A program made the position numbers and the translations under genes. The notes beneath the pieces were generated by a model. It saw only the letters and a list, made by a program, of their open reading frames with translations, did no database searches and was not told the DNA's origin. Shown piece after piece: positions 36,962 to 45,236 of a stretch of DNA of 64,000 nt (the first letter of the stretch is position 1; the number at the start of each line of letters is the position of its first letter). The DNA is taken from positions 62,001 through 126,000 of the forward strand of contig NZ_MWUM01000007.1 in NCBI RefSeq assembly GCF_002028455.1, in the 5' to 3' direction. The stretch comes from Zoogloea sp. LCSB751 (lineage in GTDB: Bacteria; Pseudomonadota; Gammaproteobacteria; Burkholderiales; Rhodocyclaceae).

Positions 36962-37603
36962 CTAAGCGTAGTCGCCCACATAAGGATTGCTGTCACGCTC
37001 TTCGCCGAAGGTGGACATCGGCCCATGACCGGGAATGAAGGACACATCGTTACCCAGCGGCCACAGCTTGCTGCGGATGGAATTCACCAGATCGGCGTGG
37101 TTGCCGCGCGGGAAATCGGTACGCCCGATCGACCCGGCAAACAGCACGTCACCAACCACCGCCAGGCGCGCCGACGGGCTGAAGAACACCACGTGCCCCG
37201 GCGTGTGGCCGGGGCAATGCAGCACCTCCAGGGTTTCCTGCCCCACCGTCACCGTGTCCCCATCGACCAGCCAGCGGTCCGGCGCGAAGGTCTCCACCTG
37301 CGGAAAGCCGAACATCTTGCTCTGCTGCGGCAGCGCGTCGATCCAGAAGCGCTCTTCCTGCTCGGGCCCTTCGACCGGTACGGCGAGGTGCCGGGCCAGC
37401 TCGGCGGTACCGCCGGCGTGATCGATGTGACCATGGGTCAGCAGGATCTTCTCCACCACCACACCCAGCTGATCGATCGCGGCCACAATCCGCTCCACGT
37501 CGCCCCCCGGATCGACGACGGCCGCCTTGCGGCTCACGTCGCACCACAGCAGGGAGCAGTTCTGTTCAAAAGGCGTGACGGGAACGATCTTGTATCGAAG
37601 CAT
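36962..37603 (-). CDS. MBL-fold hydrolase, glyoxalase II-like
   Basis: 213 residues. Zinc-binding motif LTHGHIDHAGGT, then HCPGHTPGH and GDVLFAGSIGRTDFPRG, placed as in the YcbL/GloB type. Short compared with true glyoxalase II (about 255), matching the compact YcbL-like group. Probably hydrolyses a thioester such as S-lactoylglutathione; substrate unproven. Confidence 0.88.
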   Translation of the reverse strand: MLRYKIVPVTPFEQNCSLLWCDVSRKAAVVDPGGDVERIVAAIDQLGVVVEKILLTHGHIDHAGGTAELARHLAVPVEGPEQEERFWIDALPQQSKMFGFPQVETFAPDRWLVDGDTVTVGQETLEVLHCPGHTPGHVVFFSPSARLAVVGDVLFAGSIGRTDFPRGNHADLVNSIRSKLWPLGNDVSFIPGHGPMSTFGEERDSNPYVGDYA

Positions 37604-37649
37604 GGTCGGAAAACCGGTCAGGTAGTCGGATGTAAGGCCCCGGCAGCGC

Positions 37650-38279
37650 TCAACGCTGGGGCAGCGGAGCCGGATGCGATTCGGTCAACGCAATGTAGCG
37701 ACTGCGATCCTGCTCGAAACGGCTGCGGATGGCCTCGATATCCCGCTTTTTGGCGTCGATCACCACCCCTTGCGCCGCCAGCTCGCCGTCGGACTCCCGC
37801 AGCGCGGCCGCCAGACTGGGGGGCAGACCCCGTTTCTGATAGAACTCCGCCTCGCGGGTCAGGCCGGTGCGCTTCTGCAGCAACTGGGCACGCACCGCCT
37901 CGGCCTGCTTGAGTTCAAGCAGTACGCTCTGGATCGCGCGATCGCGCCGCGCATCGATGTCGGCCACGCTGGAATAGGTTTCCAGCAGGGACTGGTTGCG
38001 GCGCTGCTCGGCCCGCAAGCGGACCTGCTCGGCGCGCCGGGCGCGGTCCTCGGCTTCCTTGCGGGCCAGTTGCTCGGGCGTCAGCGGCGCCTCCACCAGG
38101 CGGCGCACGGTACCCTGCGGGCTCATCTCACGGTAGCTCTTGCCATAGCACTGGGCTGGCAATACGTCGCCGCACACCTGATGACCATTGTCCGAGCAGC
38201 AATATACGGTCCGGGAGGGCGCCTGCGCGCCCACCGGCAACGCCGCCAACAGCGCACACAGCAGAGCCAGCCGTTGCAT
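37650..38279 (-). CDS. Exported coiled-coil protein of unknown function
   Basis: 209 residues with a signal peptide (MQRLALLCALLAALPVGAQA). The mature N-terminus has four cysteines in YCCSDNGHQVCGDVLPAQCYG, probably disulfide-bonded, then YREMSPQGTV. Residues about 75-195 are a charged coiled coil. It starts four bases after the pyrE stop, so it is in the pyrE operon. No known domain recognised. Confidence 0.75.
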   Translation of the reverse strand: MQRLALLCALLAALPVGAQAPSRTVYCCSDNGHQVCGDVLPAQCYGKSYREMSPQGTVRRLVEAPLTPEQLARKEAEDRARRAEQVRLRAEQRRNQSLLETYSSVADIDARRDRAIQSVLLELKQAEAVRAQLLQKRTGLTREAEFYQKRGLPPSLAAALRESDGELAAQGVVIDAKKRDIEAIRSRFEQDRSRYIALTESHPAPLPQR

Positions 38280-38283
38280 GGGG

Positions 38284-38931
38284 TCAGCGCTCTCCGCTCA
38301 CGCCATAGGTGTCGCGATAACGTTGAACGGCGTCCAGGTTGGCATTCAGCGCCGGACTGTCGGTCAGGTAGCCGATCAGATCGCTCAGGTTGGCCACCGC
38401 CAGCACCGGAATCCCGTAGGCATCGCGCACTTCCTGCACCGCCGACAGCGTGCCGGTACCACGCTCCATGCGGTCGAGGGCGATCACCACCGCCGACGGC
38501 GTGGCGCCATGGGCACGGATGATCTCCACCGATTCACGCACCGAGGTACCCGCCGAAATCACATCGTCGAGAATCGCCACCCGGCCGACCAGCGGAGCGC
38601 CGATCAAGGTACCGCCCTCGCCGTGGTCCTTGGCTTCCTTGCGGTTGAAGCAGAACGGCAGGTTGTGGCCACGCTCGGCAAGGCGCATCGCGGTGCCAGC
38701 CACCAGCGGGATGCCCTTGTAGGCCGGCCCGAACAGCATGTCGCACGGCAACTGCGCAGCCAGCAGGGTCTGTGCGTAGAAATCGCACAGCCGGCCGAAG
38801 GAGGCACCGTCGTTGAACAAACCGGCGTTGAAGAAATAGGGGGAGAGACGGCCCGCCTTGGTGACGAACTCTCCAAACCTCAGCACGCCCTTTTCACAGG
38901 AGAGGGCGATGAAATCACGGCTAAAATCCAC
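38284..38931 (-). CDS. pyrE: Orotate phosphoribosyltransferase
   Basis: 215 residues from GTG 38931, with GGAAAC upstream; longer in-frame starts run into the opposite gene and lack support. FVTKAGRLSPYFFNAGLFND near the start, PRPP-binding motif VAILDDVISAGTS. It makes orotidine 5'-phosphate in pyrimidine synthesis. Only 34 bases separate its start from xthA on the other strand, so the two promoters must overlap the coding regions. Confidence 0.96.
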   Translation of the reverse strand: MDFSRDFIALSCEKGVLRFGEFVTKAGRLSPYFFNAGLFNDGASFGRLCDFYAQTLLAAQLPCDMLFGPAYKGIPLVAGTAMRLAERGHNLPFCFNRKEAKDHGEGGTLIGAPLVGRVAILDDVISAGTSVRESVEIIRAHGATPSAVVIALDRMERGTGTLSAVQEVRDAYGIPVLAVANLSDLIGYLTDSPALNANLDAVQRYRDTYGVSGER

Positions 38932-38965
38932 GTCGTTTCCAAAAAAATGGACTAAAACGAACAAA

Positions 38966-39754
38966 ATGTTACGCGTCGTCACCGCCAACCTCAATGGCAT
39001 CCGTTCAGCCAGCGTGAAAGGCTTCCTCACATGGCTCGGCCAGCAAAATGCCGATGTCGTATGTGTACAGGAATTGAAGGCTCAACTGCAGGATCTTACG
39101 CCCGAAATGAGCGCCCCGGCCGGCATGACGGGATACTTCCACTGCGCCGCCAAGAAAGGCTACAGCGGCGTCGGCATCTACACCCGCCGGGCCCCCGACC
39201 GCATCGTCGAGGGCCTCGGCCACGAGGAGTTCGACCTGGAAGGCCGTTACCTGCAGGCCGACTTCGGCAATCTGTCGGTCGTCTCCCTGTACCTACCGTC
39301 GGGCTCCAGCTCCGAAGAGCGCCAGGCCGCCAAGTTCCGCTTCATGGACCTGTTCCTGCCCCACATGGCCGAACTGCGGGGCAGCGGCCGCGACGTGGTG
39401 GTGTGCGGCGACTGGAACATCGCCCACCAGGCCATCGACCTCAAGAACTGGCGCTCCAACCAGAAGAACTCCGGCTTCCTGCCCGAGGAACGGGCCTGGC
39501 TGGGCCGTCTGTTCGACGAGCACGGCTGGGTGGACACCTACCGCCGCCTCCATCCCGAAGCCACCGACGCCTGCTACACCTGGTGGTCCAACCGCGGCCA
39601 GGCCTGGGCCAAGAACGTCGGCTGGCGGCTGGACTACCAGATCGCCACGCCCGAACTCGGCGCCCGCGCCGTGCGTACCTCCGTTTACAAAGACGAACGC
39701 TTCAGCGACCACGCTCCGCTGACCGTCGACTACGACCTGCCCTTCGCTGGCTGA
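38966..39754 (+). CDS. xthA: Exodeoxyribonuclease III
   Basis: 262 residues from ATG 38966. Exonuclease-endonuclease-phosphatase fold: VTANLNGIRSA, VQELKAQ, GYSGVGIYTRR, GDWNIAHQAIDLKN, and the catalytic end FSDHAPLTVDYD. It acts in base-excision repair as an AP endonuclease and 3'-5' exonuclease. Confidence 0.95.
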   Translation: MLRVVTANLNGIRSASVKGFLTWLGQQNADVVCVQELKAQLQDLTPEMSAPAGMTGYFHCAAKKGYSGVGIYTRRAPDRIVEGLGHEEFDLEGRYLQADFGNLSVVSLYLPSGSSSEERQAAKFRFMDLFLPHMAELRGSGRDVVVCGDWNIAHQAIDLKNWRSNQKNSGFLPEERAWLGRLFDEHGWVDTYRRLHPEATDACYTWWSNRGQAWAKNVGWRLDYQIATPELGARAVRTSVYKDERFSDHAPLTVDYDLPFAG

Positions 39755-39786
39755 TCCATGTCGCCCCCGTCGGGGCGACATCATCT

Positions 39787-39807
39787 ATTAATAGTTAACA
39801 ACTATTA
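39787..39807. promoter_or_regulatory. AT-rich palindrome before the rubrerythrin operon
   Basis: TTAATAGTT, AAC, AACTATTAA: nine-base perfect arms, in the 150-base gap between xthA and the rubrerythrin gene. It is followed by an AT-rich stretch. It looks like an operator for a redox or peroxide regulator, but matches no consensus I can name with confidence. Confidence 0.4.
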
Positions 39808-39904
39808 AAATTCTTTAAATAATCAATTTCAAGTATTTTCCCCACCGCCATACCATGGTCTCCATCGAATCCCGATCGACGCGAAAACCACCAGGAGAAC
39901 CATC

Positions 39905-40390
<486 letters not shown>

Positions 40391-40444
40391 ACGCAACCCG
40401 ACCCCATTCCATCCCGACATTCAGACCAAAAAGGAAAGCGCACC

Positions 40445-40609
40445 ATGAAAACCTACCAGTGCATCGTTTGCGGCTTCATCTACGACGAAACCGCCGGCCT
40501 CCCCGACGAAGGCATCGCGCCCGGCACCCGCTGGGCCGACATCCCCGACGACTGGGCCTGTCCCGACTGCGGCGTCGCCAAGTCGGACTTCGAGATGGTC
40601 GAGATCTGA
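40445..40609 (+). CDS. Rubredoxin
   Basis: 54 residues from ATG 40445, preceded by [25 protein letters not shown] and [19 protein letters not shown]: the two CxxC pairs bind one iron. It transfers electrons from the reductase downstream to the rubrerythrin upstream. Standard length. Confidence 0.97.
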   Translation: MKTYQCIVCGFIYDETAGLPDEGIAPGTRWADIPDDWACPDCGVAKSDFEMVEI

Positions 40610-40685
40610 CCCTTCCCATCCGGGCGGCGCGCCTTCCCTTTCCACACCGCCCCGCCCCGTCAGCCCACTTCGCGAGGACCTACCG

Positions 40686-41846
40686 ATGCCCCATCCCGAC
40701 TTGCCCATCCTCATCCTCGGCACCGGCCTCGCCGGTTACAACCTGGCCCGCGAGATCCGCAAGCTCGACAAGACCGTCCCACTGGTGCTGGTCAGCCGCG
40801 ACGCCGCCCCCTTCTACTCCAAGCCGATGCTCTCCAACGCGCTGGCCGGCGGCAAGACCGCTGAGTCGCTGGTGATGAAGAGCGCCGAACGGATGGCCGA
40901 GGAACTCGGCGCCCGGATCCTCGCCCACACCCAGGTGACCGCCTTCGACGCGGCAGCCCGCCAGGTCACCTTCACCAACGGTCAACAGCTTGCCTACCGG
41001 GACCTCGTGCTCGCTGTCGGGGCCGACCCGATCCGCCTGCCCCTCGATGGTGACGGCGCCACCGACGTACTGTCGGTCAACGATCTCGACGACTTCGCCC
41101 GCTTCAGCGCCCGCCTCGACGGCGTGCAGCGCATCGCCATCCTCGGCGGTGGCCTGATCGGTTGCGAGTTCGCCAACGACCTGCTGGCCCGCAGCATCGC
41201 GCCGACAGTGCTCGATCCCGCCCCGTGGCCCCTCGGCCGTCTGCTGCCGGAAGCCGCCGGACACTGGTTCCAGCAACGCCTCGAAGCCGCCGGCGTCCGC
41301 TTCCGCATGGGCACCGCGGCACGCAGCGTCGCCCGCCGGGCCGACGGCTATCGCCTCGAACTCGACGACGGCAGCCAACTCGACGTGGACCTCGTGCTGT
41401 CGGCGGTCGGCCTGCGCCCGCGTAGCGGCATCGCCGCCGCTGCAGGGCTCGCCACCCAGCGCGGCATCGTCGTGGACCGCCGCCTGGCCGCCAGCGCACC
41501 GCATGTCTACGCGATCGGCGACTGTGCCGAGGTGGACGGCCTCAGCCTGCCCTTCGTGATGCCGATCATGCAGCAGGTCCGCGCACTGGCCCAGACCCTC
41601 GTCGGCACCCCGACCGACGTACGCTACCCGGCCATGCCGGTACTGGTGAAAACACCGGCGGCGCCGACGGTGGTCGCCCCACCCGCCGCCGGCACGGATG
41701 GCGCATGGCAAGTGGCTGATGACCGCGACGGCCTGACGGCCCGCTTCGTTGCAGCGGATGGCAGCCTGCGCGGCTTTGCCCTGCTCGGCAGCGCAACCGG
41801 CGGCAAACAGGCCCTCGCCGCCCAGTTGCCCGCCACGCTGGGCTGA
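40686..41846 (+). CDS. Rubredoxin-NAD(+) reductase-like FAD enzyme
   Basis: 386 residues. FAD motif ILILGTGLAGYNLAREIRKL, NAD-binding ILGGGLIGCEFANDLL, and C-terminal FAD motif VYAIGDCAEVDG. Length and the SKPMLSNALAGG motif match rubredoxin reductases such as AlkT/RubB. With the two genes upstream it makes a NADH to rubredoxin to rubrerythrin peroxide-reduction chain. Followed by the TetR-RND operon. Confidence 0.88.
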   Translation: MPHPDLPILILGTGLAGYNLAREIRKLDKTVPLVLVSRDAAPFYSKPMLSNALAGGKTAESLVMKSAERMAEELGARILAHTQVTAFDAAARQVTFTNGQQLAYRDLVLAVGADPIRLPLDGDGATDVLSVNDLDDFARFSARLDGVQRIAILGGGLIGCEFANDLLARSIAPTVLDPAPWPLGRLLPEAAGHWFQQRLEAAGVRFRMGTAARSVARRADGYRLELDDGSQLDVDLVLSAVGLRPRSGIAAAAGLATQRGIVVDRRLAASAPHVYAIGDCAEVDGLSLPFVMPIMQQVRALAQTLVGTPTDVRYPAMPVLVKTPAAPTVVAPPAAGTDGAWQVADDRDGLTARFVAADGSLRGFALLGSATGGKQALAAQLPATLG

Positions 41847-41874
41847 CGGAGATCATCCCGCCGGCTGCAGGGCG

Positions 41875-41903
41875 TTGACCATGCCATGTCGATCGACTAA
41901 AGT
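41875..41903 (+). promoter_or_regulatory. Predicted promoter of the TetR/efflux operon
   Basis: TTGACC (41,875-41,880), 17-base spacer, TAAAGT (41,898-41,903). The first operator repeat fills the end of the spacer and abuts the -10, so repressor binding would block it. Confidence 0.5.
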
Positions 41904-41915
41904 CAGTCGATTGAC
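41888..41915. promoter_or_regulatory. Tandem palindromic operator
   Basis: GTCGATCGAC (41,888-41,897; perfect palindrome) and GTCGATTGAC (41,906-41,915; one mismatch), 18 bases apart start to start. Placed at and just after the -10 before the TetR gene, so it is the likely autoregulatory operator. Confidence 0.65.
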
Positions 41916-41964
41916 TAACTTAACACCCCGGAGTCGCTGATACACGCTCCGGGGCGTGTGCGCC

Positions 41965-42642
41965 ATGACCGCCAGCCCCGCCCACCTGCCAACCCGCGCC
42001 GACGGCATCCAGGCCCGCCGCCGCCTGCTCGAAGCCGCGCTGCCGCTGTTCGCCGCCAAGGGCTACCAGCAGACCTCGACCCGCGAGATCGCCGACGCCG
42101 CCGGCGCCAACCTGGCCGCGATCAACTACTACTTCGGCGACAAGGCCGGCCTCTACCGGGCCGTCTTCAGCGAATCCCTGTGCGCCGACGACAAGAAGGC
42201 CACCCCGCTCCCCGGCGAGGCCGCCAGCCTGCCGCTGGAGGCCATCCTCGCCGGCTTCTTCCGGGATTTCCTCACCCCGCTGAAGAACGGCGCACCGGTA
42301 GACCTGATGATGCGCCTGCACTTCCGCGAACTGGTCGATCCCAGCGGCGTCCTCGGACGGGAACACGACGCTGAGCTGGCCGCCCTCTACACCGGCCTCG
42401 CCAGCCTGCTGACCCAGCGTCTCGGTCTCGCCACGGCGGACGCCGACATCCAGCGCCTGGCCCACTCCATCATCGGCCTGGCGCTGCCCTACTACGTCGC
42501 CCGCGACCTGCTCGAACGGGTCAGCACCGAGCTGCTGGCTGACGTGGCCGCCGTCGACACCCTCGCCGAACGGCTCGCCGGCTATGCCCTGGCGATGGTG
42601 GACAGCGAACGTCAGCGGCGCCAGGCGGGGAACATCGAATGA
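41965..42642 (+). CDS. TetR-family repressor (CerR/DUF1956-type)
   Basis: 225 residues from ATG 41965; a GTG nine bases earlier is possible. N-terminal HTH: EIADAAGANLAAINYYFGDKAGLYRAVF. The C-terminal part resembles the CerR-type (DUF1956) ligand domain. It leads the efflux operon and its stop overlaps the outer-membrane factor start, so it most likely represses its own operon until a toxic ligand binds. Confidence 0.9.
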   Translation: MTASPAHLPTRADGIQARRRLLEAALPLFAAKGYQQTSTREIADAAGANLAAINYYFGDKAGLYRAVFSESLCADDKKATPLPGEAASLPLEAILAGFFRDFLTPLKNGAPVDLMMRLHFRELVDPSGVLGREHDAELAALYTGLASLLTQRLGLATADADIQRLAHSIIGLALPYYVARDLLERVSTELLADVAAVDTLAERLAGYALAMVDSERQRRQAGNIE

Positions 42643-44093
42643 GCATGCCTCTGCGCAGCTGCATCGCCCTGCTGGCCCTGCTCGGCCTGTCCGCCTGCGG
42701 CGTGCTGCCGCGCGTCGGCCCCGACTACCAGGCCCCCGCACTCCCCGCACCGGCCGACTGGCAAGCCCCGCAGCCACACAACGGCCAGCTCGCCAACCTC
42801 ACCGACTGGTGGCGGCGCCTCGACGACCCGCTGCTACCCGAACTGATCGAGGCCGCCGAGCGGGAAAGCGCCAGCCTCGCCCAGGCCCGCGCACGCATCG
42901 CCCAGGCCCGTGCCTCGGCGGTGGCGGCCGACGTCGCCGGCCTGCCCACCGTCGATGGCAGCATCGCCGCCAAGCGCGCGGCCTTCACCTTCGGCGCCCC
43001 GACCACCTTCCAGACCACCCGCCAGGCCTCCGTGATGGCCAACTGGGAGATCGACCTGTTCGGCGGCCTGGCCCGCGACCAACAAGGTGCCGAAGCCCGC
43101 CTCGCCGCCAGCGCCGCCCGCTGGCACGCCGCGCGCGTGTCGGTAGCCGCCGAAACCGCCGACGCCTACCTGCAGCTGCGCTACCAGGAACGCCGCCTGG
43201 CCCAGGCCGAAGCCGACGCCGCCTCCCGCACCGCCACCGCGGAACTCACCCGCAAGCTCGGCAATGCCGGCTTCAACGCCCCCTCCGACGTGGCCCTCGC
43301 CAGCGCCAGCGCCGCCGACGGCGCCGCCACGGTGGCCGACCTGCGCGCCGCCCGCGACCGCCAGATCAAGGCCCTGGTCGCCCTCACGGGGCTCGACGAG
43401 ACCGCGCTGCGCCAACGCCTCGCCACCGCCAGCGGACGCTTCCCCACGCCTGCCGCCTTCGCCATCGACACGCTGCCGGCCCGCCTGCTCGCCCAGCGCC
43501 CCGACGTGGCCGCCGCCGAACGGGATCTCGCCGCTGCCAGCGCAGCCATCGGCAGTGCCGCCGCCGAGCGTTATCCGCGCCTGACCCTGGCCGGCTTCTT
43601 CACCCCGCTGCGCCTCAACACCAACGGCCAGCGCAGCTCCGCCACCACCTGGTCAATCAGCCCCACGCTGGCCATGCCGCTGTTCGACGGTGGCCGCGTC
43701 GCCGCCAACGTGGAAGCCGCCCGTGCCGACTACGCCGCCGCCGAAGCAGCCTACCGCCAGGCCGTGCGCAACGCGGTCAGCGAAGTCGAACAAGCCCTCG
43801 TGCGCCTCGACGCCGCCGCCACCCGCGAGGCGGACGTGCGCCGCGCCGCCGCCGGCTACCGCCAGGCCTACGGCGCCACAGAATCCCGCCAGCGCGCCGG
43901 CTTCGCCAGCCTGCTCGAACTCGAAGACGCCCGCCGCACCCTGCTCGCCGCCGACACCGCAGTAGCCGGCTGGGAGCAGGAACGGGCCTCCGCGTGGATC
44001 GCCCTGTACCGGGCTATCGGCGGCGGCTGGTCCGCCACCGACACGGCCGCCCCCCAAGTTACCCAAGTTCCCTCCCCGGACGACGCCCGATGA
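42639..44093 (+). CDS. NodT-family outer-membrane efflux lipoprotein
   Basis: 484 residues. Lipobox LSAC with C20. VGPDYQAPALPAPADWQ is the standard start of RND outer-membrane factors; two OEP repeats follow, the second around residues 310-455 (LFDGGRVAANVEAARADYAA). It forms the TolC-like outer-membrane channel of the pump encoded with it. Overlaps the TetR and MFP genes by four bases each. Confidence 0.93.
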   Translation: MSMPLRSCIALLALLGLSACGVLPRVGPDYQAPALPAPADWQAPQPHNGQLANLTDWWRRLDDPLLPELIEAAERESASLAQARARIAQARASAVAADVAGLPTVDGSIAAKRAAFTFGAPTTFQTTRQASVMANWEIDLFGGLARDQQGAEARLAASAARWHAARVSVAAETADAYLQLRYQERRLAQAEADAASRTATAELTRKLGNAGFNAPSDVALASASAADGAATVADLRAARDRQIKALVALTGLDETALRQRLATASGRFPTPAAFAIDTLPARLLAQRPDVAAAERDLAAASAAIGSAAAERYPRLTLAGFFTPLRLNTNGQRSSATTWSISPTLAMPLFDGGRVAANVEAARADYAAAEAAYRQAVRNAVSEVEQALVRLDAAATREADVRRAAAGYRQAYGATESRQRAGFASLLELEDARRTLLAADTAVAGWEQERASAWIALYRAIGGGWSATDTAAPQVTQVPSPDDAR

Positions 44094-45226
44094 AGTCCCT
44101 CTGCGCCCCCCTGATCGCCAGCCTGCTGGCCGGCCTCCTGACCGCCTGCTCCTCGGAGGCACCTCCGCCCGAAGCGGCCAAACCCGCTGCCGGGCCCGCC
44201 AAGCCGGCCCTCGCGGTGACTACCGTCAGCCCGGAAGGCCGCGAGTTGCCCCGCGGGCTGGTCGCCAACGGCAGCGTCGCCGCCTGGCAGGAAGCCTCCA
44301 TCGGCGCCGAATCCGGCGGCCTCCGTCTCGCCGACGTGAAGGTCAATGTGGGCAGCCCGGTCAAGCGCGGCGAACTGCTCGCCGAATTCGCCGCCGACGT
44401 CCCCCTCGCCGAACAGGCCCAGGCCCGCGCCAGCCTCGCCGAAGCGGAAGCCGCGCTACAGGAGGCCCGCGCCAACGCGGCCCGGGCCCGCTCGGTCGAA
44501 GCCAGCGGCGGCCTCAGTCCCCAGCAGATCCAGCAATACCTGACTGCCGAAGCCACCGCCGACGCGCGCCGCCAGGCCGCCCGCGCCAGCCTCGCCAGCG
44601 CCGACCTGCGCGTGCGCCACACCCACGTGGTGGCCAGCGACGACGGCGTGATCTCCTTCCGCGCCGCCGGCGCTACCGTCGGCGCGGTGGTGCCCCAGGG
44701 CCAGGAGCTGTTCCGCCTGATCCGCCAGCAGCGCCTCGAATGGCGAGCCGAAGTCCCGGCCGCCGAGCTGGCCCGCGTCCGCGTCGGCCAACCGGTGCAG
44801 CTCACCGCGCCCGGCGGCGAGCGGGTCACCGGCACCGTGCGCACGCTGGCCCCCACGGTCGATGTGCAGAGCCGCAACGCTCTGGTCTATGTGGATCTGC
44901 CGGCTGCCGCCGGCAAGGGCGTCAATGCGCCCTTCAAGGCCGGCATGTTCGCCCGCGGCGAGTTCGCGCTGGCCGCCAGCCGCGGCCTGACCCTGCCGCG
45001 CCAGGCAGTGGCGCTGCGCGACGGCTTCAACTACGTGTTCCGCATCGGCGACGGCAACCGCGTCGTGCAGACCAAGGTCGAGGTCGGCCGGCGTGATGGC
45101 GAACGCGTCGAGATCCTCTCCGGCCTGCCCGCCGACGCACGGGTGGTGGCCAGCGGCGCCGGCTTCCTCGACGACGGCGACCTGGTCCAGGTGACAGCGC
45201 CTGGCCCCCAGGCCCCGGGCAAGTGA
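44090..45226 (+). CDS. RND periplasmic adaptor (membrane fusion) lipoprotein
   Basis: 378 residues from ATG 44090. Lipobox LTAC (C20). Lipoyl-like halves: EASIGAESGGLRLADVKVNV and SDDGVISFRAAGATVGAVV, coiled hairpin between (about 105-190), and a beta-barrel/proximal part (LTAPGGERVTGTVRTLAPTV). It bridges the inner-membrane pump and the outer-membrane channel. Confidence 0.93.
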   Translation: MKSLCAPLIASLLAGLLTACSSEAPPPEAAKPAAGPAKPALAVTTVSPEGRELPRGLVANGSVAAWQEASIGAESGGLRLADVKVNVGSPVKRGELLAEFAADVPLAEQAQARASLAEAEAALQEARANAARARSVEASGGLSPQQIQQYLTAEATADARRQAARASLASADLRVRHTHVVASDDGVISFRAAGATVGAVVPQGQELFRLIRQQRLEWRAEVPAAELARVRVGQPVQLTAPGGERVTGTVRTLAPTVDVQSRNALVYVDLPAAAGKGVNAPFKAGMFARGEFALAASRGLTLPRQAVALRDGFNYVFRIGDGNRVVQTKVEVGRRDGERVEILSGLPADARVVASGAGFLDDGDLVQVTAPGPQAPGK

Positions 45227-45236
45227 GCGGCACGCC

